A DNA stretch of 64,000 nucleotides from CAWBVG01 sp963792175 (lineage in GTDB: Bacteria; Acidobacteriota; Vicinamibacteria; Vicinamibacterales; CAVVIG01). The position numbers and the translations under genes were made by a program. Positions 19,116 to 29,774 of this stretch are shown in pieces. The notes below the pieces were generated by a model, which did no database searches, was not told the origin of the DNA, and saw only the letters and a list, made by a program, of their open reading frames with translations. The DNA lies in NCBI GenBank assembly GCA_963792175.1, contig CAWBVG010000053.1, positions 62,001 through 126,000 on the forward strand, in the 5' to 3' direction. How positions within the stretch are numbered: position 1 is the stretch's first letter; each line of letters opens with the position of its first letter.

Positions 19116-19499
19116 ATGGACGCACGAAGCCCGGCGACCATCCTGGTCGTCGAAGACGACGAGCCAGCCGCGACGCGCTCTCGCGACGTCTGGAACGCAG
19201 AGGCTATCGCATCGTGCTGGCGGTCGACGGCCACGAGGCGGTCTCGAAAGGGCCGCTCGGCGTCGCCGGATCTGATTCTGATGGACCTCGGGCTGCCCGG
19301 CATCGACGGCTGCGAAGCGACGAGGCGGCTGAAGGGCGACCGCTCGACTGCGCAGATTCCCATCATCGTGCTCAGCGCGCACGCGATGACCAGCCACCGC
19401 GACATGGCGCTGGCGGCCGGCGGCGACGACTTCGACACCAAGCCGGTGCGGTTCCAGCAGCTGCTCGAAAAGATCTCGGCGCTCATCGCAAAAAACTGA
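19116..19499 (+). CDS. Single-domain response regulator, two frameshifts
   Basis: A stand-alone receiver of about 127 residues. ILVVEDDEP gives the acidic pair, DLILMDLGLPG the phospho-acceptor Asp, and DTKPVRFQQLL the conserved Lys. The middle (SRDALSRRLERRGYRIVLAV) is in another frame: a C appears missing near 19170 and a G surplus near 19250. The gene starts 3 bases after the kinase stop, so the two form an operon and probably a cognate pair. With no output domain, it must act through protein contacts. A hairpin repeat follows the stop at once. Confidence 0.8.
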   Translation: MDARSPATILVVEDDEPAATRSRDVWNAEAIASCWRSTATRRSRKGRSASPDLILMDLGLPGIDGCEATRRLKGDRSTAQIPIIVLSAHAMTSHRDMALAAGGDDFDTKPVRFQQLLEKISALIAKN

Positions 19500-19505
19500 C
19501 GCCTC

Positions 19506-19553
19506 GAAGTCTCAAGACTCAAGTCTCAACTCTCAGACTGAGCTTGAGACTTC
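19506..19553. repeat. Hairpin of CTCAAG-type short repeats after the kinase/receiver operon
   Basis: Arms GAAGTCTCAAG (19506-19516) and CTTGAGACTTC (19543-19553) are perfectly complementary over 11 bases. The loop holds further copies of CTCAAGTCTCAA. It begins 6 bases after the receiver stop, a terminator-like position, but no U-run follows the stem. Confidence 0.75.
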
Positions 19554-19610
19554 GGCGCGCTTCTATAATCGACGGCATGACGAGCCCGGTAGGCGCCGGC
19601 GCGTTGCGTT

Positions 19611-20572
19611 GTGATGTCGGTCGCGCTTCTTACGGCAGTTCTTCCGGATGAGCCGCAGGCCGACGCCGGCGCGACGGCGCGCACGGTCGCCTACCTGCGC
19701 ACGGAAGTCCCACGATGGCGGCGCGAGCACCCGTGCTATTCGTGCCACAACAACGGCGACGCGACGCGTGCCCTGCTGGCGGCAGCGGCGCGAGGCCACG
19801 CGGTGGCGGATGCCATCGACGACACCGTCGCCTGGCTCGCCACACCTGAACGCTGGGACACCAACGCGCGGCGCGGCGGGTCCGAGGAGCAGCCGCTGGC
19901 GCGCATCCAGTTCGCGAGCGCGCTTGCCTCGATGGTCGCCGCCGGACGTGCCGAAGCGGATGCGCTCGACCGGGCGGCCGGGCTGCTCGTCGCGCATCAG
20001 CAGGGGGACGGATCGTGGCGGCTGAGCGACACACAGATCCTCGGCGGCGCCACGTTCTACGGCACGTCGCTGGCAACCGCGATGGCGCGCCGCATCCTGG
20101 TTCGCGCAACGAACGGCCTCGGTGCAGAGTCCGCTCGCCGAAAGCCAGCAGGTGGCTGAGGACGACCAGTCCGGTCACGGTCCTCGACGCGTCGGCGGTC
20201 CTCCTCGGTCTCGAGCGCGACAGCGATCCCGAAGCCGCCGCCCAACGACAACGGTCGCTCGCCATCCTCCAGCGCGGCCAGGGCCCCGACGGTGGCTGGG
20301 GGCCCTATGTGACGTCGCAGTCGGAGGCATTCGACACCGCGCTGGCGCTGCTGGCGTTGGCGGGACTGCGGCCCGTCGATGCGCTTTCGACCGCGCCCTA
20401 TTCCACTCGCGATCTCGATGCGGCTATCGAACGAGGACGGGCGTCGCTGCTCCGCACGCAGAACCCGGACGGCAGCTGGCCCGAAACAACCCGCCCGCCC
20501 AACGGCGACAGCTACGCCCAGCGCATCTCGACGACCGCGTCGGCGCTGATGGCGCTGCTGGAAACGAACTGA
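19611..20572 (+). CDS. Squalene-cyclase/prenyltransferase-repeat protein with a heme-type CxxCH, one frameshift
   Basis: About 320 residues. The protein has alpha-toroid repeats typical of the terpene cyclase / prenyltransferase superfamily: LLVAHQQGDGSWRLSDTQ, LQRGQGPDGGWGPYV and LLRTQNPDGSWPET are QW-like motifs. Near the N-terminus is HPCYSCHNNGDATRALL, a CxxCH sequence as in c-type cytochromes. Whether a heme is attached is unknown, and the DxDD acid of true squalene cyclases is not seen. One base seems missing near 20110. The start is GTG 19611 or the next-codon ATG. TATAAT at 19564 could be a -10 box. Confidence 0.68.
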
Positions 20573-21211
20573 ACGCCGGGCACTCGCGTCGGCGCCCCGC
20601 AGCTGACTCACTCGACACCGCCGAACGGCGCGACCGGGAAGACATCTCGCTTCGCGTGCCGTCATCGTCAACCCGGAAAAACGTCGCGCCGCTCAGAGCC
20701 TGTCGCTGATCGCGGCGGTCCTACAGGTTCGCGGCATCGCTCAGATCAACAGGCAAGCGCTTGACGTTGTTGTGGCAGGCGGGGTGACATGATCAGGCAG
20801 ACCGCCGCTAGGGATTCGCTCCGCGACGTTTTTCGTGCATTCTGACGGGTTGACTTCACGGCCCGCTGCGCGAGGCGTCTTCCCGTCGGTCACGTTCGCA
20901 GCGTGAGTGGACCGTCGGGCGTCGCGGGTCGTGGCCGCGGTCCCTTGGACCGAGCATGCGCCGGCGTCAGTCGGCAAACGCGTCCGAAAGCGCGGAGGGG
21001 CACGCCGCCGCTGATTCGCCGCCGCCGATCGAAATTAGCTCTGAGCCCAACCGATTGTTGGAACGCGTTGGAAGAGCCGCAGGCGGCGTGCGCATCGTAA
21101 GCACGGGCGCGACAGGACGCGTTTGCCATGCGAGCGTCCCGGGAACGCGGACGCGACTCGCGACGACCGAGACGGATCGCAATCACAGGGCAATCCGGCG
21201 AACGTGGTGCA
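20573..21211. other. Intergenic region, nothing recognised
   Basis: About 640 bases between the cyclase-like gene and the minus-strand Ig-like lipoprotein gene. Several frames are open by virtue of GC content, but none resembles a family or has a convincing ribosome site. No tRNA, repeat array or clear hairpin was found. Given the frameshift load of the window, a decayed or error-broken small gene cannot be excluded. Confidence 0.45.
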
Positions 21212-22372
21212 CTACTCCTTTGGGGAGGACCCGATCGTGAACGGGATCAGGATGCTCTTCGGGTTCGGGCTCTTGTCGACGGTGTCGAAGTTATCCACCT
21301 CGAAGGCGCGGCCGATCTGGTTGCCGGCGACATCCTCGAGGGTATCGAGCGCGAGCAGCTGATAGGTGCCCGCGCGCCAGGCTTGTTTCGGCGTGAACGT
21401 CCAGCGCGTTTCCGCCTGATCGATGATCACGTCGCCTTCGACAGCTGCGTCGTCGCGTCTGACCCCGAGCGCTCGCATCAGCAGCGCGTGATCGAGCGGC
21501 TTCGGGAAGCGTGACGACCAGGCCGTCGCGGCCGCCAGCGGCCGGCGGCTGAATGCGCCACGTCGCGGTGTCCAGCGGCTGGTCTTCCGCCGGCCCGACG
21601 CGCAGCACGCGCCGGAAGTCCTCCTTGAGCCGCCGCCCGTATTGATCGCGCCACTCGTGACCGATGACGAGCGTCACCGAGCGGCCGGCACGCAGCGCGC
21701 GACCCATCTGCTGATTGGGAAGAATGCCGCCCTTGACGCGGCCGGGATCGAAAAACGCGGTGAAGCGCGTGTGATCCGGGCTCCAGAACTCGTAGTCGAG
21801 CGGCAGGAACGCGCCGGGAATCTCCCCTCCATTCTTCGTCGAGCAGCTTCATGTGCTCGATGCCGCTCGGCCTCCCCATCGGCTCCGAGAACTCGATGTA
21901 CATACGAAGCAGGTTTTCCGGCACCACGTCGGCCGTCGGATAGACGCGCGTCACGACGGTTGAAGGCGTGGCATCCCGCGCCGGCTGTCCAACCGTGGCG
22001 ACGATCGGCGCGGCGAGCCGCGACGCGCCCCAGGAAGACGCGCGGGATCGAATCGCACCCGATAGGGACGACCGGGGTCGAGCGGGAACGCCGGGGTGAA
22101 CCGCAGCGCGCCGCCGGCGACGCTGTAGTCGCCGAGCATGCCCGGCGCGGTGTCATCGACGGCGACGCGAAGAAGCGCCGACCACTCTTCGTTGGTCAAC
22201 GACGCCGTGGCGAGGGCGCCGAGCGCGGCCGGCGGCAGTCCCGTGACCTCGACGTAGGCGCGGCCGCTCTGCGGGCTCGTGAGTTTGATCGCCGGACTGG
22301 ACGGGGATTGACGGAACGGCCGCACGCCGCGGCGGTGACGATCGAGGCGGTCACCGCCGCGAGGCGCAGCAA
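21212..22372 (-). CDS. Lipoprotein with Ig-like (Big_5-type) domains, frameshifted
   Basis: About 385 residues after repair. The TTG start at 22372 opens a signal with a lipobox (IVTAAACG), so the protein should be membrane-anchored. The body has repeated bacterial Ig-like features: TFTPKQAWRAGTYQLLAL, TLEDVAGNQIGRAFEVDN, and MYIEFSEPM, the opening of an SbsA/Big_5 domain. Breaks occur near 22345 (a C missing from GGCCCG), 22020, 21820 and 21510. It starts 15 bases after the stop of the propeller-like gene and is probably in its operon. The function is unknown; binding or surface display is likely. Confidence 0.6.
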
Positions 22373-22387
22373 TCGAGGACGCCGCAG

Positions 22388-23494
22388 CTACGGCAGCGGC
22401 ACGGTCTGGAGATTGATGCCGCCGGACGCGCTGCGCGAGATGACGATCGCCGTCGTGTCGTCCAGCTTGTCGAGCTGCTCGACGCCCATCATGCTGGTAA
22501 CCTTCTCGAACGGCACACCCGCCGTCTCGGATTCGACCGGCGTCGTGATCGGCTTGGCGGACGCGAACGGCGCCGTCGGAATCTTCATCACGCCGCGGCT
22601 GTTGTTCGCGGTGAGCAGGAATTCCTGCCCACCCTTTCGGTAGACGATCATGTCGAGCACGCGGTTGCCCGCGCCGAACTCGGCGATCGTCGTGCCGCGC
22701 ACCTTGTCGCCGGCCTTGAGATCGGCGATCGGGAACTTGACCAGCGGCGTGCAGGTGTAGCCGGCGATCAGATGCTGCTGGTTGTTGATGGTGTACGGGC
22801 ACGAACGCGTTGACCGGCGACCGCGTCTCGACCGCCTTGTGATTGCCGTGATAGATCTCGACGCTCACGCCGCGGTCGACCGTGGCGAACGGATACGGGA
22901 TCGCGCGAAGCTTGGACGCGAATTCCTCGTTCGACAACCCGGCGACCCACAGGCGGCCGTCGGCGAACGCCATGTCGGTGACGACCTGGGTGCGCGGATT
23001 CTGGGCGCGCCGCCGCATTCGCCACCGGCGCATTCGGCAGCTCGACCTTCTGGAACTTGACGGTCTGCAGCGAGATGTTCGCGATCTGGCCGGCCCCGTC
23101 GATCCGGAACAGCGCCGGCGCGGCGCCCGCACCCTGTCCGCGCATCACGGAGACGTAGGCATTTCGCGTCCGCGGATGCACCGCGAGATCGGTGACGCTC
23201 ACCTCGCGCGCACCAGTGCCGAGCAGCGCCGCCAGTTTCTCGTCGAGCGCGTCGAGCGCCTTCGCGCCGGCGACGCCGCCGTTGACCTGAGCGCCGAGGT
23301 CGAGGGCGAAGATCGCCGCGCCCTGGTTGTCCGCGGCGAACAACGTGCCGTCCGGTCCGAACGTCAGCGGTCCAATGGACGCCAGCGCCGGACCCTGACC
23401 GGTTGCGACAACCGGCACGGCTGAAGACGGCGACAGCGAGGCGAGGATGACGAAGGCGAGCGAGCAACCCGAGTTTCGCGCGGAGGACTCGCAT
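22388..23494 (-). CDS. Exported propeller-like protein of unknown function, frameshifted
   Basis: About 367 residues after repair. ATG 23494 has AAGGAG nine bases upstream. The signal reads through to ILASLSPSSAVPVV once a surplus G near 23470 is removed. The mature part has blade-like segments (IGPLTFGPDGTLFAADNQGA, VTDLAVHPRTRNAYVSVMRG, VTDMAFADGRLWVAGLSNEE) suggesting a beta-propeller of NHL or lactonase type. Further breaks lie near 23010 and 22795. No catalytic motif is recognised. The downstream lipoprotein may be its partner. Confidence 0.6.
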
Positions 23495-23603
23495 GTGAAC
23501 GCTCTCCTTTCGAGAACGGATAACGTTACGCCCCTGAGCTGGCGACGTCAACCATTGGGGCCGGGCACGCATCTGGCATTTCTTCCAGGGCAGGAGGCTC
23601 GAC

Positions 23604-24459
23604 ATGTACGGACGGCTCATGGTTTCCGCAACAGCCCTGCTGTTCGCTTCAGCTCTGCCATCGGAGGCTCAGACGCGTGCCGGGGCACGCACGGCGCCAC
23701 CGATTCGCTTTCAGGAAATGGACCGCAACAACGACCGCGTCGTGACCCGCGCCGAGTGGCAGGGCAGCGACGAATCGTTCCGCCAAAACGATTGGAACGG
23801 CGACGGCATCCTCTCCGGCGACGAAGTCCGCCTCGACGTCAACGAGCGTGCGCGCGGCCGCGACGACTTCTCGTACGACACGCCCGATACGGCTTCAACG
23901 ACTGGACCCCACGCCAGTTCGCGGCGCTCGATCGCAACCACGACGGGCGGATCGCGCGCAAGGAGTGGCGCCTCGATCGCGAGCTGTTCGGTCGCGTCGA
24001 TCGCAACGGCGACAATTTCGTGTCTCGCGCGGAATTCAATCGAATGCCGCAGCAGCTGTTCTCCAGCGCGGACGTCAATCGTGACGGGTTCATCGAGGCG
24101 AACGAATGGAGAGGGGCCCGTGCGACATTCGACCGCCGCGACCTGAACCGCGATGGCCGCCTCACCCGCGACGAATTCGCGGGTTCGGGATCGGTGGAGA
24201 TACCCGGTAACACACCTGTTGGGACGTCCGGTTCACACAGCCCTGCGTACAGCGCCGGCTACGGCCGTGGCGTGGTCGAGGCGCGCGCGCAGGCGCGCGA
24301 GGATCGCGTTCGCAATCAGGGCTACGATCCTGAAGGGCAGCGCGAGCTCGAGACGGCCGATTCGGGATACGACCCGCGGTTTGGACCGAAGGCTGAGTAT
24401 CAGGCCGGCTACCGCGAGGGTGGCGCCGGGGCTACCCCGAGGGCTGGCGCCAGCCGTAG
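23604..24459 (+). CDS. EF-hand repeat protein, exported, frameshifted
   Basis: About 285 residues with a signal peptide (ends SEAQTR) and at least five calcium-binding EF-hand loops of the DxNxDG type: MDRNNDRVVTRAEW, NDWNGDGILSGDE, LDRNHDGRIARKEW, VDRNGDNFVSRAEF and ADVNRDGFIEANEW. The C-terminal part holds GYGRGVVEARAQAREDR and GYREG units. A base is missing near 23890 and another near 24420. After both repairs the protein ends GYPEGWRQP with TAG at 24457-24459. It is convergent with the DUF2207 gene, only 12 bases away, inside a short repeat. Extracellular calcium binding is likely. Confidence 0.75.
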
Positions 24460-24505
24460 ATCAGGAGAAGATCACAGGAGATCAGAGAGATCAGGATCCG
24501 GATCA
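24457..24505. repeat. GATCAGGAG-type tandem repeat between convergent genes
   Basis: Five degenerate copies of GATCAGGAGA run from the EF-hand stop into the DUF2207 3' end, with GATCCGGATC (24495-24504) as a small palindrome. The minus-strand reading supplies the last ten residues (RDPDPDLSDLL less the first) of the DUF2207 protein. The same unit builds the hairpin at 26559-26615 at the other end of that gene. Confidence 0.7.
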
Positions 24506-26445
24506 CGCAGCCCGCCACCGCCGCCCCCGCCCGAGGAACCACCGCCGGAATCGCCGCCGCTGGACGAGCTCCCTGATGAACTGTCCGAGCCGCTCGATGC
24601 CGGCGAGGGTACCGATGCGGCCATGCCGGCGGCCGCAACCGACCACGCCGCGCCGCCGCCTGCCCCGCCGGATCGTCCGCCTCCGAACCCGGTCCACTCG
24701 GGTGCGGCCGGGACGCAGAGGAGTCGCTCTGACGGACGATGACGTGTAGCCGGAATGTCGGGGTCCGTGCCGATCTCCGATTGTCGTGGCCGCCCGCTCG
24801 GTGGACCAGGCATCCGCCTGTTCGCCGAGGCCGAATGCCAGCACCCACGGGTACCAGTCGTCGCGCAGCGCCGGCTGCGGCCGCCGAAGCTCGGCGCTGA
24901 AGAATTCGCGCGCCGGCCGTCAGCTTCTTTCGCAACGCGACAGCGGCCCGGCTCGGTCGCGATCTGCAATGCCTCTGATCGAAGAGTTCAAGTGACCCAC
25001 AGCGACAGCGCGACGACTCGCCGCCACCATCAGCGGCGAAAGATCGACGTCGCCCCGTGCAACGGAGCGCCAGAGGAACGCCGCGGTCGCCGCCGCGAAC
25101 GTCATCGCCGGCAAGAACGAGAGAAGCGCCGCCCCGCGGCCCCAGTCCATTCGCGTCCGAAAGACGACGCCGGCGATTCGCGCGATGCCGGCGACGGCCA
25201 GGGCCCCAATGGCGAGGAACAACGGGTGGGCTGCCATCGGTGCCGCCGAGATACCACGCACCCGCGAGCATGGCGGCGCACGCGAGGAACCAGACGAATG
25301 CTCGTCGTCAGTCCGATCGGCGCGGTGAGTCTCCAGACTCCAGCAGCAGCTGGACGCGTGCGTCGAGCTCGGACCTGATGACCTCTACGGGGTTGAAGCC
25401 TGGTCGCTGTAGTGGCTCCGCACATCTTCGGTGCTGGACTCGGTTCGCCCATCGAAGAACAGCGCGTCGACGAGCGTGCGCTCGTGGCCGTCGAGCGTCG
25501 ACCAATCCGCCTTCAACCGGAGCGTCATCGATGGTTTGCCGGCGCCAGAACCGGCCGACTGTCGCTCTCGAGCTTGCCTTCCCTGACCAGCCGCGCGATC
25601 AGCGCGACGACTTCCGGCGTGCCGATGCTGTCATCCCAGGCGGCGCCCACAACCTCGGCCGGGATATTTCAGGATGTGTTCGGCGATCCATCGGTCGTCG
25701 ATCTGGTCCGTGGTCACCGGCACGAAGCGGCCCCATGACTCCTCACGGCCAGAAGAATCCCAGCATCGCAAGCGCGGTCGCACCAAGCAGTATCAGCAGC
25801 GCCATCGCGATCGAAGTGCGGCGACGGGCTCCTCCCTGGCCTCCGGCTGACCGCTGCCGACGTAGCGGATCGGAATCGTGAGCACGAAGCGGTGACCCAG
25901 CTCGCCAGGCCGGACGCCACGTAGACCTTCTGCACCTCGGACAGCGGCTGCCATGCCGGATCCAGCGTGAGCCGCAGCACGAAGCTGTCGATGGTCCCGT
26001 TGCGATCGGGGAACGCAAAGTCGTGTTCGAGCCGTAGCGATCGCCGTCCTTGCGACCAGGACTCCGGAGAGCTGGTATCCAGGATGTAGGTGATCGCCGT
26101 GCCGGCGAACGGCGGGTCCGTGGGCAGCCGGCTCCGCCATCGCAGCGTTCGCGCGTCGGTCCACGCGTAGTCGTCGATGTTGAGCAGGCTGCGATCCTCG
26201 TGCAGGTCGCGGGGCCCGGCGCCGGACAGACGCGAGATTCGGGTGAACGTCAACCGCTGCTGGGGGCGGATGTTGAATTTGCGCTCGCCGCCATTCCAGT
26301 CGCCGGTGAAGACCATCGCGTGCGTCTCGGTGACACGAAGGCGGCCGGCGGCATCCAGACGGGCCTCGACGTCGAGCCGGTCCCAGTGCAGCTCGCGCTG
26401 CGCGAGCGCGATGCCCGGCAGCGACAGCATCAGAAGGACGCACAC
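24472..26445 (-). CDS. DUF2207 membrane protein, many frameshifts
   Basis: About 650 residues in the repaired reading. The protein has a signal (VCVLLMLSLPGIALAQ), then the DUF2207 domain (TETHAMVFTGDWNGGERKFN, DYAWTDARTLRWR). A helix near ALLILLGATALAMLGFFWP precedes a cytoplasmic winged part (DQIDDRWIAEHILKYP, VEVIRSELDARVQLLLE). A double helix (LFLAIGALAVAGIARIAG, FAAATAAFLWRSV) and a Gly/Ser-rich tail finish it. This order is standard for DUF2207 proteins, whose role is unknown. Breaks occur near 25880, 25745, 25660, 25400, 25270 and 24880. The tail ends in residues encoded by the short repeat at 24457-24505. Confidence 0.72.
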
Positions 26446-26558
26446 TGCCGCGACCTGTCCGGCCGGAGCGCCGCAGAGATGACCAGCGCGGAGGTGGATC
26501 CGCCGGGGTGAATCATGGGCGTCCGCGGCTCAACGGCAGATCAAAACACGAAGATCGA

Positions 26559-26615
26559 AGATCAGGAGACATTTTGGTTTTGTTTTCCCAAAGAGAACTC
26601 CTGATCTCCTGATCT
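26559..26615. repeat. Hairpin of GATCAGGAG-type repeats between the ligase and DUF2207 genes
   Basis: Arms AGATCAGGAGA (26559-26569) and TCTCCTGATCT (26605-26615) match perfectly over 11 bases. The second arm contains two tandem copies of CTCCTGAT. The loop is AT-rich with T and A runs. It lies 22 bases past the ligase stop on the minus strand, as a terminator would. Confidence 0.78.
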
Positions 26616-26636
26616 CCTGTTAGAAATCTCTTGATC

Positions 26637-27717
26637 TCAAGGGTTCGACGCGCCGAAGACGCTCTCGAGCTCGTACGGCGTCGTGACCTCGAGCTGATCG
26701 TACCGGCAGTCGGCGGGCTGCTTGTCGGGACGCCAGCGTTGAAAGACCGCGGCGTGCCGGAAGCGCGACCCCTGCATGTGGTCGTATTTGACCTCGCAGA
26801 CGCGCTCGATCCGCAGCGGTTCCCACGAGAGGTCCTTGCCCGCACTCCATCGGCTCTGGCCGCCGGGCATGCGCGTCATGTCCGAGGCTGTCGGCCTCGG
26901 CCCATTCCCGCCAGGGATGATTCTCCAGCGCGCGCTCGCGGAGCGGCGCGAGCTCCTCGACGAGCTGCCGGCGCATCGCCATCGTGAACGACGAGGTCAC
27001 GCCGACATGATGGAGCGCGCCCTTCGCGTCGTAGAGTCCCAGCAGCAGCGAACCGATCGCGCTCGTCCTGCCCGTCCTTGTGCCAGCGAAAGCCAGCGAC
27101 CACACAGTCGGCGGTCCGCGCGTGCTTGATCTTGATCATCGCGCGCTTGCCCGGCTCGTAGGTGCTGTCCGCGGCTTGGCGATCACGCCGTCGAGGCCCG
27201 CGCCTTCGAAGCGAGACAGCCAGTCGGTCGCCACCTGCGGATCGCGCGTCATCGGCGTCAGGTGCACCGGGCGCTCGACGGCGGCGAGCGCCTGCTCGAG
27301 CCGGGCGCGCCGCTCGCTCTGCGCGACGGCACGGAGATCCCGTCCATCGAGCGCGAGGGCGTCGAAGGCGATGAACGAGGCCGGCGTTGCCTTCGCGAGC
27401 TTCGCGGCGCGCGAGGCCGCCGGGTGCAACCGCAGCTGCAGCGCCTCGAAATCGAGCCCGCGGGGCGTGGCGATCACGATCTCGCCGTCGATGACGCTGC
27501 CGTCCGGCAGTCGCTCGATCAGCGCGTCGTGCAGCTCGGGAAAGTAGCGATCGAGCGGCCGCAGGTCGCGGCTCTGGATGAAGACCTCGGAGCCGCCGCG
27601 AAACACGATGGCGCGAAATCCGTCCCACTTCGGCTCGTACAGGAAGGGCCCGACCGGGATCGCCTCCGCGAGCTTCGCCAGCATCGGCTCAATGGGAGGA
27701 TCGATCGGAAAAGACAT
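26637..27717 (-). CDS. ligD: ATP-dependent DNA ligase (LigD ligase module), frameshifted
   Basis: About 360 residues after repair. The adenylation motif EPKWDGFRAIVF carries the catalytic Lys, followed by SRDLRPLDRYFPEL, VIDGEIVI and GLDGVIAK. The OB domain has the TSAIGSLLLGLY-type segment and ends DQLEVTTPYELESVFGASNP. It seals ends in non-homologous end joining. Breaks lie near 27170 (a G missing), 27065 (a surplus G: GAC then AGC expected) and 26890. ATG 27717 is chosen because homology starts at IEPMLAKLA just after it. The polymerase module is 12 kb away at 14410-15762. Confidence 0.85.
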
Positions 27718-27746
27718 CAGACGGCCGGCAGATTGGTGAGTTCGGT

Positions 27747-27800
27747 GAATTGGTGAATTGAGTGAATTCACACTCACCCAATTCACCCATTCACCAATTC
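27747..27800. repeat. Hairpin of GAATTGGTG-type repeats between the LVIVD and ligase genes
   Basis: Arms GAATTGGTGAA (27747-27757) and TTCACCAATTC (27790-27800) are perfectly complementary over 11 bases. Extra copies (GGTGAATTG, TTCACCCAA) fill both arms and the loop. The motif is unlike its neighbours' repeats. It lies 63 bases past the LVIVD gene stop and 30 bases upstream of the ligase start, both read on the minus strand. Confidence 0.78.
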
Positions 27801-27862
27801 GCCAATTGCTCTAGCGGAGTTTCGCTGGCGCGGGCCTGTGAGAATCGCCGCCAGCGAGCCTT

Positions 27863-29685
27863 TCAGTCGCGCGGCGTCGCGTCCGGTCGCGCCGGTCCGC
27901 GTCGCTCGTCGATCTGCTTGGCGAGCGCCTCGAGCTGTTCCACCACCGCCGCCGCGTTGCGGTCGCTGCCGCCGCGCAGGCCATCGGCGCGCTCGAGCGC
28001 GGTCTTCACGGCCCGCGCGCGATCCGGTTGGATGCCCCTGGTGCGCGTCAGCTGATCGACGTACGCCAGCGCCACCGCGGTGCTCGGCGGGCCACGATGA
28101 TCTTCATCTGCTGCTGCGTGTTCAGCTCCTCGATCCGCACCTGCGTGGCCGCGTCGATCTCGTTCTGCGAGAGGTGCTCGGTCGGCACCAGCTTGAAGAC
28201 GTCGATGCCCCGCGCGATCTCGGAGCCGTAGATCTGGCCGTTGTACCAGTAGGTCGACCAGTAGCCGCCGGTGATCAGGACTTTCGCATCGATCGGGCCG
28301 CGGTCGAAGTAGGCAATCTCCACCGGGTGCGCCGCGTCGGTGAAATCGAACACCGACACGCCGCCCTGGTACCACGCCTGCGCCATGATGTCGCGGCCGG
28401 GCACCGGGATCAGCGCGCCGTTGTGCGCCACGCAGTTCTCCGTGTCGCTCTGCGCGGCCGGCAGCTTGTAGTAGCCGCCGAAGCGCAGCTTCTTGCCGTC
28501 CTTGGTGTCGACGATGTCGAAGATCGCGTCGGCGCCCCAGGTCGGCAGGTCGGTCGCGCGGCAGCGCGGGCGCGTGCCGCCGCCCCACTCGTCGGTGAAG
28601 ATCACCTTCGTTCCGTCGTTGTTGAACGTCGCCGAATGCCAATACGCGAAGTTCTTGTCGCTCGCATCGTCCAGCCGCACCGGGTGCACCGGATCGTGGA
28701 TGTCGAGCAGGATGCCGTTGCCGGAGCAGGCGCCGGCCGCCAGGCCGATCTCGGGAAACACCGTGATGTCGTGGCACTGGTTCGTCACCGATGTCTTCTG
28801 CGCTGCCCTCGCCGTGATCGCCGCCCGCCCACAGGCCGTTCAGCGCGCCGGTTTTCGCGTCGGCGAAGATGCGCGGCCGGTTGACGATCGCGGCCTTCTC
28901 CGGCGACGCCAGCGGCACCTTGATGACGTCGATGCTGAACAGCGCCGTGTTCGGATCTTCCTCGGGCTTCAGGCCGGAACAGCCGGCGAGCTCCTCGGCC
29001 GAGCGCACCGCGCCAGTGCCCGATCCGTAGACGTACAGGTTCGCCGGATCCTTCGGGTCGGTGACGAGGGTGTGCGTATGCGATCCGCGGCACGTCTGCA
29101 CCGCGGCCACCTGCTTGGGTTTCTTGAGATCGCTGATGTCGAAGATGCGGACGCCGCGGAATCGCTCGCCGCTCACCTTGCCCTGAATCCCCTCGGTGCC
29201 GCAGTCGAGCCGCCCGCGCGTCTGCTCGACCGACATGAACAGCAGGTTGCCGTGCACCGACATGTCGCCCTGCCCGCCGGGGCAGACAATCGACGCGCTC
29301 AGCTTCGGCTTGCCCGGGCGCTCGATGTCGTAGGTGTTGAAGCCATGAAAGCTGCCGAGGAAGAGATGCGTGCCGCTGAAGGCGAGATCGGAGTTGGCGA
29401 ACGCGAGCATGTTCGCGAACCGCGGATCCGGCGGCGCTCAGGATCGAGCGGCGGCAGGCTCGGATCGCGCTCCGGCGGGGTTGCCGTGCCGGCCGGCACC
29501 TTCGGATCGAAGAACCCTTCCGGCTTGAACAGGCTCGCGATCTTCTCCATCCCTTTCGCGGCCTCGCCCGCGTCGCGCAGGCCCGGCTTCAGCCCGACGC
29601 GCGGATCCTTGCTCTGTGCGCCGACAGCGACCGCCGCCGCAATCAGCGCGGCGGAAACCCATCCCAGCCTGGCTACCGATTTCAT
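27863..29685 (-). CDS. LVIVD-repeat exported protein, copy 1, frameshifted
   Basis: About 605 residues, a close paralogue of the next gene. It has a signal peptide (MKSVARLGWVSAALIAAAVA), then a proline-rich stretch and an LVIVD-type propeller. Histidine-rich conserved blocks include CRGSHTHTLV, NQCHDITVF, FAYWHSATFNNDGTKVIFT, ENCVAHNGALIPVPGRDIM and AWYQGGVSVFDF. These look like metal-binding positions, but no enzyme activity is established for the group. Frame breaks lie near 29430, 28790 and 28095; copy 2 is intact and shows how the pieces join. The C-terminal segment is helical. Confidence 0.75.
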
Positions 29686-29703
29686 CGCTCAGATCTCCAT
29701 GAA

Positions 29704-29774
29704 CTCTCAAGTTCAAGTCTCAGTCTCAGTGTCCGGGAGCGGGTAAGAGTTGAGCCTTGAAAGTTGAGACTTGA
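29704..29774. repeat. Hairpin of CTCAAG-type repeats between the two LVIVD genes
   Basis: Arms TCAAGTCTCA (29713-29722) and TGAGACTTGA (29765-29774) pair perfectly. Further copies of CTCAAGT and AGTTGAG lie between. The right arm abuts the TAA of LVIVD copy 2. The unit is the same as at 19506-19553, 10 kb away. Confidence 0.75.

Noticed and set aside
19544..19569. A sigma70 promoter from TTGAGA and TATAAT
   Set aside because: Spacing is 14 bases, shorter than usual, and TTGAGA is part of the hairpin arm. Only the -10-like box is mentioned.
20956..21240. A 94-codon open frame in the 20.6-21.2 kb gap
   Set aside because: No recognisable domain or ribosome site, and overlapping frames of equal length exist on both strands.
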